From Taenia hydatigena (lineage: Eukaryota > Platyhelminthes > Cestoda > Cyclophyllidea > Taeniidae), in assembly GCA_036345935.2 (NCBI GenBank), contig JADWOT020000006.1:6141543-6205542 (forward strand): a stretch of 64,000 nucleotides of DNA, read 5' to 3'. This document shows positions 1 through 12,100 of this stretch, piece by piece (the first letter of the stretch is position 1; every line of letters begins with the position of its first letter). Both the position numbers and the translations under genes were made by a program. The notes beneath the pieces were generated by a model. The model made no database searches. It was not told the origin of the DNA and saw only the letters and a program-made list of their open reading frames with translations.

Positions 1-277
1 CTGCTTACACTTAAGTTAATGAAGGAAATTCGACATCACGTACTCACACAAAGACAGTCTGCAGGCTAAGTACAGTTGGCTATCCCATAATGCAGAGATC
101 ACTTCTTCTCGTGTAAGACTAAATCAAATGTCTTAAGAGTAGTAGAATTGAGACCAATTATTTTCTACAAAATCATTGTGGTTTTTGAAAGTGTTTTCGT
201 TGGTAAGGGCACTAAAAGTGTTTCCCTTACATCACTTAACAGTATTCTGCTACAAGACCCTTGTACGCTTTCCTCAG
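1..277 (+). other. Intron upstream of the GPCR last exon
   Basis: No coding exon is seen here. The stretch ends in a pyrimidine-rich run and CAG at 275-277, a good splice acceptor for the GPCR exon. An open frame continues upstream from 278 to about 176, but its residues do not look like receptor sequence, so I read it as intron. Confidence 0.5.
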
Positions 278-955
278 ATGCGAGAACGGAGAACACGGCT
301 GATAGGAAGCAAACTACGAAAGCTGCCGCGTTTCTCTGAGAGCGCCAATTCAAAGAACGCTGCCAATGATGGCGGTCTGAGGCAACCGCTATCAGTCACG
401 ACTCAGCAAAGTGCTTTGTCCACAAATCACGAAAAATCGGGATTGAATCTCACTACGTCAAAATCTGATGTTGCAGAGGAAAGGTCAAACGAGAGGAACG
501 AGCAGAATCTGGTCTCCGAGATTTGGAAGAATCGGCTCAATGCCACAGTGAAGAATTCAGCCTCTACCGCGGTAGGCAGGGAGGAAGATACACCGGTGCT
601 AAATCAAAATAGGATCTCCTTCCTAGACAAACCCGGAAGGTGGACGTGTAGGAGTAAACAGGAACATCAACAAAACCGACGCATCTCGTTGCGCGGATTC
701 AAAGGGAATTTTGTGCTCCAGAACATGAAGACAGCGGCTACACTCTTTGTTGTGGCCATTGTCTACATTATCGCTCTGATCCCTGCCATGCTTATGGCAA
801 TTGGCGTTATCGGAATGTATCTGCCCATCTTCTACATGTACTATGTGAATAATGCCATCAACCCAATCATATACTGCTTCATGAATCCGACCTTTCGAGA
901 AGATGTACAAAACTTTTTCACCGCGCGATTCCGTAGCTTTCACAAAGTTCATTAA
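278..955 (+). CDS. Rhodopsin-like GPCR, 3'-terminal exon (TM6, TM7, C-tail)
   Basis: Partial class A G-protein-coupled receptor of the plasma membrane; the earlier exons lie off the left edge. The exon gives 225 residues. About the first 148 are a hydrophilic, basic, Ser/Asn-rich stretch that fits a long third intracellular loop. TM6 follows at about residues 150-178, then a very short outer loop. TM7 carries NNAINPIIYCFMNP, the class A NPxxY signature, then a helix-8-like FREDVQNFF and a short basic tail ending at TAA 953-955. The usual TM6 CWxP is replaced by IALIP. The ligand cannot be read from this part; a neuropeptide-type or flatworm-specific orphan receptor is possible. Start chosen at the CAG acceptor, which keeps the frame. 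Confidence 0.8.
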   Translation: MRERRTRLIGSKLRKLPRFSESANSKNAANDGGLRQPLSVTTQQSALSTNHEKSGLNLTTSKSDVAEERSNERNEQNLVSEIWKNRLNATVKNSASTAVGREEDTPVLNQNRISFLDKPGRWTCRSKQEHQQNRRISLRGFKGNFVLQNMKTAATLFVVAIVYIIALIPAMLMAIGVIGMYLPIFYMYYVNNAINPIIYCFMNPTFREDVQNFFTARFRSFHKVH

Positions 956-959
956 GACC

Positions 960-965
960 AATAAA
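960..965 (+). terminator. AATAAA polyadenylation signal of the GPCR gene
   Basis: A canonical AATAAA starts four bases after the receptor stop codon, implying a very short 3' UTR. Confidence 0.6.
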
Positions 966-2535
966 ACGTTTGTTTCCCTTATGCGGTTCTGATTTATTAC
1001 CTGAGTGCAAACGATTTCAAGAGGTCTCAAGTAAGTGATAAAATTGTTGTCAACTTTTTATGTTTGACTAGGATCCGCTGCAGCCACCTAGAGGAATTAA
1101 ACTTGTGAATTTTTTTCACAGCTCTTGCTCAAAATTACTTATTTGGTGGGAATGTTGGCTGTTTTCAAAAATAATTCGCTAAAATATTTCCACCTAATGA
1201 ATGACCTAAGGAGAGGAAAAGAATTGTCTCTCGTTGAAAAACAACTGGCTCTTGAGACCCAAAAGAAATTTTATTTTTTCCAAGTGGGAGGTTTGGGAAT
1301 GAAACCTCATTCCACAATTTCACAGACTTTGTGCATTTTTTCATACTCTATTTTCAAACTGGGTTAGGATACGGGTATATTTTACTTGACAATTCGTGGG
1401 AACGCAACTCTAAGGCAGTATTTTTGAGAAATTTATTGGGAATTCGACCTAGACCCTTTTGCCTACTTGCTCCATGTGAAGGTATTTTGAATGATAAAGA
1501 GCGCTTTCTGTCGCCTTAAGATCAAATAATTCAAGGGGACAGTCTCGATGTTGAAAGTTGACTAGAAGAGCTCGGATATTTTCTAGTTCAGCCAAAAATG
1601 GCAAACATTGGTGGGGAAAGTATGAACAAAATGTGCATCACTTTTAATGAGCTACGTGATATTTCTATCCTCTCCGACTAGTCATGCACGAAACAATTGG
1701 GCTTGACCACGTCGCTGGAGGAAAAATCGACAAGAAATAAGTGTTTGCTTACAGGCCAAAGCAGTTTTTGCCAATAAAATCTGCAACTAGATGCGTGGGA
1801 AGAAGACAAAATAGACCAAGAAGGACAATATTCTCAAGGTCATCACAGAAAGTTTCGCCATCCAGATTGTCTGCCAATATCAAAATAGTTTTACGAGAAC
1901 GAGCAAAAGCAATTTTTCGGTAAGTTCAACCTCGTTGAATGATGATGTCGTAAGCCGCCAAGCTTACGACTGAGCATATGCGATTGAATCTTGCTTGCTG
2001 CTGGCCTATCCCGAATCAATCACAGTGGAGCAAAAATGGCCGTCGAAATGGAAATGAGCCATTGCTTGATAAACTGCAATGTGAATACTTTGCTTCATTG
2101 GGAATAGGGAATTGGAGTCAATGCAGACTTCAGTATTTATAAGTTTCTAATATTCGTAGATATGAAACGCAATGAATGGGTGATTACATTATTCCCAAAG
2201 TGCGCAATGTCCTTCATTTTAAGTTTAGCGTTCCAAGACTTCCTAGAAGACGAGGAATGTCATAATACTCTGACAGAATATGTTTCGTCGACTTGGAGTG
2301 GATCTTGAGGCTACCGGTATGGCTTAGAGATCAGACCTCCTGTTTAAGCACAGCGGCGGAGCTTCTCAACGGTCTTTGTACCAAAATTGAGAGGTAAGCA
2401 AACGCCTAATGCGCTACATCATCCCATTCCCCTATTTTTGAGCGCCATCTGCAGTGCCATCTTTTGTTAATCTCCTACGTCAGCCGCCAAAAGTAATCAG
2501 TACTGTTAGAAGGACACAACAGACCAGTCGTAGTA
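966..2535. other. Intergenic, nothing recognised
   Basis: No frame with conserved-looking protein or linked splice sites was found on either strand. Short chance ORFs only. Confidence 0.4.
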
Positions 2536-3210
2536 ATCATTGAATTCTTATGCAAATGGGACAATACTCAACGGCAACGTCACTGTCACTTTTGGGAATT
2601 CTGATGGGTCGAGATCCTCGTCCCGTATGAGTTTTGGCCATCAACCGCGTCAATAGGTGGTCGTAAAACCAGTCACATAACAAGGGATGGGGATTAACAT
2701 GGTTTCCTAAGGCTAAAGTTTCACGGCTATTCAAAATTGCTAGATTTTTGCCACTTCGGTGCTCCCCAACCGTGTCGATTTGAGACCTATCCAGCTGGTG
2801 AGAGGTGGAGGATTTGTAACATGCATCGTCATACATGTACGATGTAGTATCAGCTGTTAATAGCTTACCTGCAGAACATTGGACTGGGGTAGTTGCCATT
2901 CTGTTTGGAGACTGTAACGTATTCTCCCATCCTGAGCAAGCACACGTTTTCCGCCTCATTAATTCTTGGCACTCAGCAGTAGAAATCGGGGTTTTGGCTT
3001 TTATGATCGGATTTGCTATCTACTGCTACCAAAATAGCGTCTCGAGACTTCCATGGAGACGTGAAAAGACATTATACTACGGCAGGCCATGAATTGCTAA
3101 GGTACAGAGTGTTACTAGCATGACATGGAGGATACAAACAGCGGTATTTTACCAAAAAAAGAGTTTGAAATATTAATGCGATGCATAATGCTATCATTGA
3201 GTGTAAATCA
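2535..3210 (-). mobile_element. Decayed TRIM-like LTR element
   Basis: On the minus strand an LTR-like block (about 3210 down to 3034) contains a CATGGCCTGCC segment and an end like GGAAGTCTCGAGACGCTA. It is followed by a primer-binding-site-like TGGTAGCAGTAG at 3031-3020. Internal sequence (about 3019 down to 2535) resembles the internal regions of the elements at 14.4, 53.5 and 56.6 kb, for example a shared GATCGGATTTGC with the 56.8-kb copy. No gag, protease or reverse transcriptase frame is present. The 3' LTR was not found. Borders are approximate. Confidence 0.55.
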
Positions 3211-6200
3211 TCAACGGCTGCAACATTACCAATGTGACGTTGCTGTCACTTTCAAACTTAAAAATACATTTTTTAATCTCTAATGACGAGTTTTTTAGGG
3301 GAATTCGTGGCTGCTTTTAAGTCCAACTCTTTGCTAAGATTTCACTTAGTTCCTAAAATGCAACCCATTTGTTATCTGTCAAGTTGGCACACGCCATTTC
3401 CAATAGCGTTTAGTTGTTTACTCTGAAACGTGTCACATGGTGTAAGGGATGCCATTTTAAAAAGTTTTAAATTCCCGACTTCTCTATAGTTTGGAGCACC
3501 AGTTGTACATGCGTAAGACCGTACACCTAGTCTTTAGTTGCGTCTATAGGAATGTTTATCAAAGCAGACGTTTTGAGTTCATTAAGACTGTCCTTATGCT
3601 TTATTTGAGCCTTGATCTTACCGAAAGCACATCTTCAAAACGCATGAATAAGTGGAATAAGTACCACCTTTAATGAGTGATGTTGATGCGACGGTGAGCT
3701 CTAACCTTTGTGAGTGGGCGCAAAATTTTATTAGTCAAAGTATTATGAAGCGATGATGTTTACAAGCAGAGGGTTGCGCAATTTTAAGTGAATTTTGATG
3801 GTTTACCGACTTTATGGCAGAGAAAACCTGGGCGGGAGTGAAGGCTAGACACTTTTTTGTGAATTAGCGAGGATTTCGCGAGCCTATGACGAAGTGTAAA
3901 ATTTGTGTCCACCCTTTTCTCAAGCGCCTGCATACGATTATGTCGTCTTCCCGGGCTAAAATTATCAAAATGTCCCTTTACCAGTGCAATAACAAACAGG
4001 AAATAACAACCCAAAAGTAATTTGAGCTTACCTGGCTATTAAGCCAGGGTCTGAGGCTCCCAAAATGCCCATAAATATTTTGTGAGGTTTTTGTGACTTG
4101 CGCATAAGCACAGAATACCCTAAAACATTGCAACAAAACGAAAAATAGTGGGAATGAGCACACGACGAGAGAGAGGATTTGGATTTTTACTACTTTTACA
4201 GGTGGTCTCCCAACTCTTCCGCAAGTGTGGAAGAAGTACCTTGGATTCTGGTTTTGAAAAACTCACTTCAAAGGGGCAATTGCATGTCAAAGGCGAAAGG
4301 ATGGGTGACTATGGGTGGCTTCATTTACAGATTTTGCTCTGATTTCAGGTTCTGTGTAATAGCTGTAATTATGCAAGTTTGACTTTTTAAAAGATCAAAA
4401 GCACCCGTAGAATAATGGTTTATCATATCAGCATTAATGCATAGAGTTATTTACCTGTTCAATCAATAATAGATGTGCCACGGTCATAGTGACTTTACAC
4501 TGAAAGGCAGTACCTGTCATTACCGAGTTGAAGTGAAAAGAATAACGTGCTCTCATGCTTGAGGTTATGAGTGATAGCGAAGCGTTTTGTTTACATACGC
4601 ACAAGTGAAGCGAGGAAGTCGTGGCGGAGGCCAACAAGCCAACTAATATATCTTTAGTGCTTTCAAAAATTCACTGGACTCAAACTTTAAGACGCTTACT
4701 TATAAGACACGACCCATTTTATTTGCCATCTCCATAGGAATACACCTGCTAGTGAAAGTGATGGAAAAGGGGTTCACCTTGACCCGCTCACTTGCTTGAG
4801 GACCAACAAGACAACAAGTATGGTTGACATCTATCGTTCTGTCTGCCGGCTATCAATTGCCTGTCCACCCATCTACTCGACACCGCTCCAAACAACTTGT
4901 TGATGTACAAGGGAACTTTCTATGGTGCCCCTCCTCCTCCCTCAATTTCTTCCTGCAAAACAGGCCTAACTAGTTAACCAATGAACGAGCAGGAAGATGG
5001 TGCTGTTCCGGTTTGCGGAAGACGAAGCGACACCTTGCAATGGTGCTAAAGCTATTTGTGAGAAGAAATGATCTTTGAAATAACCTTAGATTGGGAGAGA
5101 TAAAGGAACGGACGAAGCTGGAGGCAGTGTTTTACCCCGTCTTTCATAACCATCGGATAATTTTCCTGGTGATAAATATCACCATCTTCTCGCCTTTGAT
5201 AATCTTATGCAGTTTGTAGGTGAAATGAAGTAGAAACGGAGGTGACTAAGCCCAAGTCGTTTGCTGCTTGGAGCAAGAGCTTCTATCATTGCGAAATCGA
5301 CAGACTTGTATCCAATAAGGAATGGATTGGATTACCGATCGCTACAAAAATTTCTTTGGAAGAATCGAAAATTCTACAGCAATTTCTTCCAGTGTTTCCA
5401 TATTTATCTGTAAAAATGCTTGGTTTTGTTTTCAACACCTTATTTCATAAACCAATACTCTGTCTGTGCTTATTGAGAAGAAGAATGATTCTCGATATTC
5501 CACTGTCCTATGTTTTGAGAAGGCGCATTCTATAAATAGGAGATTCTCCCGTGGTAAAACGATTGTTGCTTTCAGTCAAAAAAATTATAGGAACCTTCTA
5601 TTTAGGTGACTTGTGCGCCCCCTTATGGCGGATGGGCAGTAGGGAGTGCCCGAGTGCTTTTCTGCCAGCACATGTTAGCTCCCTTAAAACCAAATCCAAA
5701 ACATTGTGAAATGATAAGATTTTGCGCTGCACTTTATTCATTGCAGAGATTAAACCAGTGTATTTTAATCTCGAATCGCGCGTACTTCATTTGGGAGCAC
5801 ATTTTCGCTCTGTCAGTGGATCGCATTTCTAGATTGTAGAGATAGTAGAGAGTGCGACCACTTCTTCATTCTTCACTTTTTTGATTCATTGCAGATGATG
5901 TTAAGTTGGCTCCTGTTGATAATGACAGATCGCAAACAAGCCGGGGCTCGTGGCTTATTTCTCCACGACATTTGCTAACTAACCCAAGAACTGAGTCTCT
6001 CTGCCTGGCAGATCAAGTTCAGCAGAGCCTAAGCAAATGCACTGATAACGAAGGCGAAAAAAGCCTCACTACAGCCAGCCATTCTGACCTCATTTTTTCT
6101 TCTAGAAAGCTATTTGTCTTGCTCCAAACTGATTCATTATTATAATCCTATCAGCATGAAAGAGAAATTCTCCTCATTGTGGTCAAAATCTACTTTGTTT

Positions 6201-8377
6201 CTTAAAACAGATGCAAGGTCCGATTTCCTGCGTTAGATGCTTCAACATGGTGACAAATTTTGTAGTGATGTCTTTAATTGTAATTACAGCAATTACAAAA
6301 CGCTTTTAAATGCTAACAACGTAGGTACTTCCTCCCGGATTTGCGTGTGACCACTGATTGTTTCTGAGAGTTTTTGAAGCAGCAAATTTGTGAGGTGTCA
6401 CTGAAGGACACTGGGTTGAGGAATGCCCAGTGGGTACCCCAAACGCATTTTCTTGGTCCATCATTGAGTTACTACTCCCATATTAAGTGAATAAAGAGTA
6501 GTTCCTCCAGTGTATGTGCTTATAGTATTCCACTACTGTGCACCACGCATTGCTGAATGCATAACAGTAAACTAAGATCTGCAGAAATGATAACGGTATC
6601 CTAATTTTTGTCCTCAATATCTGGAAATGTTTACAGTTTTGGAAATTCCTGGTTCACTTAACATTTCCCCCATTTTTTTGTGATATACTGACATTTATGG
6701 TTGAATGTTTCACCCAGGGAACGACAGCTAAAATTTGCATAATTTTATTTCAATGCCGGTTACTTACCTATAGAAGAGCTGGGCGACCACTCTTACGTCC
6801 AGCATGAGTGAAAACAACATTACAAAGGTCGTATTCTCCGAAGTGCCTCCACTCTCGTTTTGAATGCCAACCTTGGCGTCCAACTTGGTCACTCTTCCAC
6901 TGCGACAGTCACAATGTACTTGAGGGCATAAGTACAAAGCGATTTGGAGAATATGTCAAACGAACTCGAGTTTGTTTGCAAATGTCAAATTATTTTCTAT
7001 TGTCACTTCCATGAATTAATGGACCAACTCGCTATTAGCGGCAACTACCACTTTGCCGATTTCCGCGCTACACTACGCGCCATTTAGGGCTGAGAGCAGG
7101 TCTAATGAGAACCGTTTCATATTTTCGATCCACCCTAGGATTGAATTGCTCTCCACTCTACCCTTTTGCTAGTGCAATTTTTGCAAGTATTATTTGTGAT
7201 GGTTATATAATACATTTGGCATACCTGTCAATGAATACGCTAGGGTGACAAGACCTCGTAGAAGGAAACTGACATGAGGCTTGCCAGTCATTTCGTACTC
7301 CAGCTAGAGCAGAAAACACGCTTCCGTATGGGAAAATTTACGCCTTTCTGCTTTGCGCGCAAAATACACAAATTTTGTCTTCCTTTTAATGAAATAAACG
7401 TTTGCATGCGGGTACTTAGTTTCCTTCTGCTTCACTTTTAAATATCTCGGTGCCCAGGCAAGTGCTGCTTTGACTTCTCATGCAAAATAATAACATGTAC
7501 AGAAATCAGGATTGGAAAAAATGATGTTGAAGATGCGTTTCGATCAACTTCGCGCCGTGTCCAGTTATTTTTAGTGTATACTTATCCAATAAAGCGAAAT
7601 ATTTCATAAAAATGATTCCATTTGATGTGATAGAAAAGGCTGGTAACCTGCATTTCCTACAAAGATCTTAAGTGTTTAAGAACCACAATAAAATCTGCTT
7701 GAAACCATCCCGAAACACTACAAAAACCGACTACAAATAAAAAGCTAGCACCCACTTGCACAGGGGCTCTTAGTCATCGGACGAGGGCAGTCATCAAACA
7801 GAACCTAATGCATCGAAACACAAGCGGGCAGCAGGTCAACACAGATTCCCCATTTATTCACATCCGCAACAAATGAGTTCTCACGTTCCATTCACTGAAT
7901 ATTGTTTAAGCACGTCCTGACTACTCCAATTAGTACAGTGATTAGAACTCCTCTTACTTGTTTGCAAATTCTTTTAAAAACCAGGAGCACTCGGAAAGCA
8001 CAACCACAGCATTATAATTGCAGCATCGAGTTTTAAATGTAGAAACTCACTTGTTGGGAGTGAGAGTTAACAACGAGAAAATGGAATTTCTTTATGCCAA
8101 ATTTGCACCTCAAAAGACAAACAAAATTGTCTGAGCTGAGGTTGGAATTCAATTTAACGCTCTAGCGCATCCACTTTCCTGACCCATCAAGTTAGCGAAA
8201 CATGTAATGGGTGAAATTGTCATTTTTGGGATGGCAAAAAGGTTTTCAACTAAATGGATGGAAGCGATTGTCACGTATCATTTCTCTCTCAAAATGTCCT
8301 AATATGAAACAAAAATTTACGTCATCAGAGCGATCATTTCGACTGTTGCTTAACAAGTTAAAAGTGCCCGGATTCAT
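3211..8377. other. Intergenic region between the GPCR and unc79 3' ends
   Basis: No exon chain was found. A 76-codon open frame on the minus strand (3784-4014) reads somewhat protein-like (GHFDNFSPGRRHNRMQALEK) but has no family I recognise and no clear partner exons. Other open frames here look like chance. Confidence 0.35.
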
Positions 8378-8420
8378 TTTATTGTTTCAAGTTTATCCAA
8401 TCAGTGTGTGACAGTTTATT
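8378..8420 (-). terminator. unc79: Two AATAAA signals downstream of the unc79 stop
   Basis: Minus-strand AATAAA occurs at 8420-8415 and at 8383-8378, about 200-240 bases after the unc79 stop codon, suitable for 3'-end formation. Confidence 0.5.
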
Positions 8421-8618
8421 GGGACCAGTTGTTACAGCTTGGTAGATGCACACGTCGCGGTTAATGAAGTGCATCTGCGCATAGTGTTTGCCGTCATAAA
8501 TAATCTCAACATGGTTAACTGGTCATCCTCTAAAAGCACTAAAAGAGGAAAGTTGATTTTTCGCAGTGTTATTATTAATCTAGTCAAAATCATCAAATGA
8601 GAGAGTTGTGAGGGGGTA

Positions 8619-9128
8619 TTAATGAATAAAGATGTGTGTGGCAGTAGAGTGTTGATCCTCATTGCGTCCGAGCACAAAAATCTGCTTTTTTAGCCAACGC
8701 ACAAGGCGATTTGAGAGGAAGCCACCGCTACCCACTGCTGTGCAGCCGCAGCCTTCTGAGACTGCTGTTCCCGCACTGATACCGCCGCTGCCACCTCCAC
8801 AACCCCCTGCAGGGCTGAGCGAGTGGCCGGCGCAAGCGCCTTCCGTATGAGTGCAGCCATTGATACTGTTGGCCGAGCAGAGATTAACGTCCACACCACG
8901 AGCCGAGGAGAGGCAGGGCGAGCTCTCGCTCCCACCAAGACCTACACCGCCACCAACTCCACCTCCTCCGCCCCCACTGACACCTCCGCTACCGCCTGCA
9001 CTCGTCCCCGACCTACCGCCGTCCATCAGAACACTCGCCGAACGTAGGAGAACGTGCAAACGACTATCCAACCCCGGCGGCTCCCATTCAACACACTTCT
9101 GGAGACGTTTTAAAACGTTGCCTGGCAA
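8619..9128 (-). CDS. unc79: unc79 exon 44, C-terminal (residues 3272-3440)
   Basis: Begins NVLKRLQKCVEW (vertebrate LQLRLQAIQNHV), runs through a Gly/Ser-rich insertion, and ends NRLVRWLKKQIF plus a short tail before TAA 8621-8619, like AALRKWLQCTQF. Acceptor AATTTCAG|TTG in phase 0. Confidence 0.92.
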   Translation of the reverse strand: MPGNVLKRLQKCVEWEPPGLDSRLHVLLRSASVLMDGGRSGTSAGGSGGVSGGGGGGVGGGVGLGGSESSPCLSSARGVDVNLCSANSINGCTHTEGACAGHSLSPAGGCGGGSGGISAGTAVSEGCGCTAVGSGGFLSNRLVRWLKKQIFVLGRNEDQHSTATHIFIH

Positions 9129-12100
9129 CTGAAATTAAGGAATGCGTGACGTTAGTAGATAGGTTTCCCTTATGGCACTAAAGTGGTGGGAGTGCTTCCT
9201 TCTGTTAGGTGAAGAGATAATGGAACGGTACAATTTGTAAGTCGGATGTTGCGTGCAGGCGTTTCAAGCAGCAGCCATTAATGATTAACCCCTGAGCTCT
9301 GCGTTTTAGGCTACTGAATTTCTTTTCAAGTGAAAAAGACGGAGCAGAATCTTATAAAAGTTAAAATAAAAAAGCACTTTAAAATCATGTTACGTACTCA
9401 TATTATCACCACCTTTTGATGGATGACACACATAAAGTGGTTGATGCGTAGTGCCTATGCACAATCACAAGTGTTTGCTCCTTTTCCAACCAAATGTAAC
9501 GCAACACTTGAATACGCAAATCTCCGCTGGCTTTGGGCAAAGTCGTGGCCATTCGCATTTTTAAGACTGGGATGTGAACTTAAAATTTGTGGCAATAAAA
9601 TGATCTTAACATGCAGTGGATAGTAAATTATGAGCTACTTTTTCCCATTCTATTGCAGAGGAAAGGTTGGTTCACTACCAAATGTGAGCTTTAATTATGC
9701 CTCTCAAAACTATGTTTGGGCAATGGTACAAATCCGTGGTGGTAGACGAGATATTGGAACAAAATGTACTCCAATGCCTACATATTGATTTGGTTTTATC
9801 AATCGCGTTTTTGGGCGCCCTTCTGTCAACCCGAACAAAGCATTTTTTACAATACGGCTATGAGACGCGGTCGACACACTTGAGCAGGATGCTGTCTGCC
9901 TGACCTCGCGTAATCTAGCGCAGTCGAAGTGGAAATTCCACCTCTCCTACCGCAAAAATTGGAATAATTTTGGACGTACTTTTAAATTATCAAAACTTAC
10001 CTGCTTTTGTTTGCCGTTCAGGATTGGGACCCAAATGGTGATGAGCTAGAGGCGTAAAAAAAACAAGTGTATATGCGTATATGAACTTTTAGATGGCAGT
10101 TACAAACACTTGGCGCGTAAACATGTGAGAAGCGTTAAAAGTGGTCTTTTTTGGCCCAAAAGTAGTAGTTTAACTGCTACAGTGTAATCAAGTTTGGCAG
10201 ATGGGGTCATCAATTTGTAAAAAGCACAGAGAGGCTAGGCAAATCTGCGGTAAACTTTCGAGCGCCATTTCTATTCTACTTTATAATTATTATGCAGGTG
10301 GCTATATTTTTTCGCTTGTTCAAAATCAACAACAGTCACTTCGGTGTCGCACGCTGTTCATTAACACTTAGCGTAGGCATATGGAGTTGAATGCGTTCGC
10401 TTCCCAGCAGACTCGTTGATTGCTCCAACCAGGTAACACAAGTTAATAAAATTCAAATTTCACCAAGTTATGAAGTCGGACTCGGTTACGGAAAGCTTGA
10501 TGTCATTTCTCCGTGTCAAGGTACACTCTACCTGTCTTCAAGAGGAATACTGAGATGAAGCTTTATAAATGCTAAGAATGAATCATAAGCCAGGCAGTTC
10601 CCAAGTTCCTCTCGTCCCAATGCCGATCTTCTTACTGAAGAAAATTAGATCTTCATTTACGTTAGATGGTAGAATTGTGCACTTAGGTAGATAAGGCAGA
10701 ACACTGAAATCTCACTTACGCATGAATTTAATCGCCTAACTTATCGTGAAGTTCGTTTAGTTTTGCATCCAAAATATGCATGTTCCTTTTCTGGACCACC
10801 ATGGGTCAGTTCTCCCATCATTTATTTAAATGACCCAAAGTACAACTTTTGCATCATACTCTTCGCACGGTGATGTTGCGAAAAAGATCGGCGGACAGGG
10901 TCAATTTAAGGTCTCCGATTTTTCACTAACAATCAAGCAGAACTTACTTTTGGAAAAAATAATGCATTTGGACTTATACCAATGATAGAAGATGTGTTAA
11001 AAGCAAGGAGAAACTTCCGATAAAAACAATGCCCACAGAGTTTAATGAGCCTTCCTTCCCATCCATCGCCGTTCTGCAATTATGTTTGGGTGCCATGCAC
11101 ATGACCAACTTTCTCTTGACTACAACCACTCCATTCAAAGTAGAGGACCCACCTTATCAACTATAATGGAGCGACACTCCTTGAGCTCCTCAAGCACCGT
11201 CAGAAGATGCCCATTAATTGCAGCAGCCTAGGAATTGAAAGAAACTTACAATAACCATATTGGTAGAGATTAAAGAGAAATGAGGAGTCAATTCCGAAAT
11301 TACCATCAGGGTATTAGCTTACAAAAAATAATAATAATTGGCTATGAAGCAGAGGATTTTTCGGTTCACCACGAGACTAGGCTCCAGCTACTTACGTCTT
11401 CTGAGACAGAAAGAAAGTGAGTAATCGTTGGTGCAATCTTCAACCAAAATTCCAACGCAGTCGCATTGGCCGCACGATGAGCATTTGAGTTTACAGGATG
11501 CAGGCTTCCAGCCGACTCGCAGTAGACTGTCCAAACCTAGACAGTGATGATAGTCACATCTCATTTTGCGACATTTTTGAGCAGTGATTAAACGCAGCTG
11601 GAGATTTTAGTGTTCACATAAAATCTACAGCCTTATCAGCCAAAATCTGTCTCCCGAATCCATGAAGCCGTGAGCAAAAAACTTAGACACAAAGTTTTAC
11701 CCGAGTTCTAATATTCAATCTAGGATTTGACACAAATTTTAATCGCAATATGGCTAGCCGAAACTTACAGCTTTCGGATGTGAGGTAGAAGAACAGTCAT
11801 TTACTACTTCCAGACTTTTAAAGGGCCTACTTGCTGGATTTTAAGCCCTTCTAAGTAGCATTCACAGCACAGCTTTTATGACATCAGAAATCATATTTCT
11901 CATTCTACTGCAGATCTTATGGCCTAAAAGTGACGTCCGTTCCTAAAGCATGCTAAAAAAAGTGGCTGCGCATATTGTACTGCAACTACGACATCGCTTA
12001 TATCGATGAGTCAATCGCAGAGCAATAGAACATGCATTGATGTGAATAGGAGGAAGATTTTAGGCGCTCAAGGGGCTACTCACTTGACAGAGAAGGAAGG

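Noticed and set aside
5242..5535. 97-codon plus-strand frame
   Set aside because: No recognisable domain, no splice partner and no repeat relation; taken as chance.
8662..9132. Open Pro/Thr-rich frames on the plus strand opposite unc79 exon 44
   Set aside because: They are antisense shadows of the Gly-rich coding exon; the minus strand carries the conserved C-terminus and a proper acceptor.
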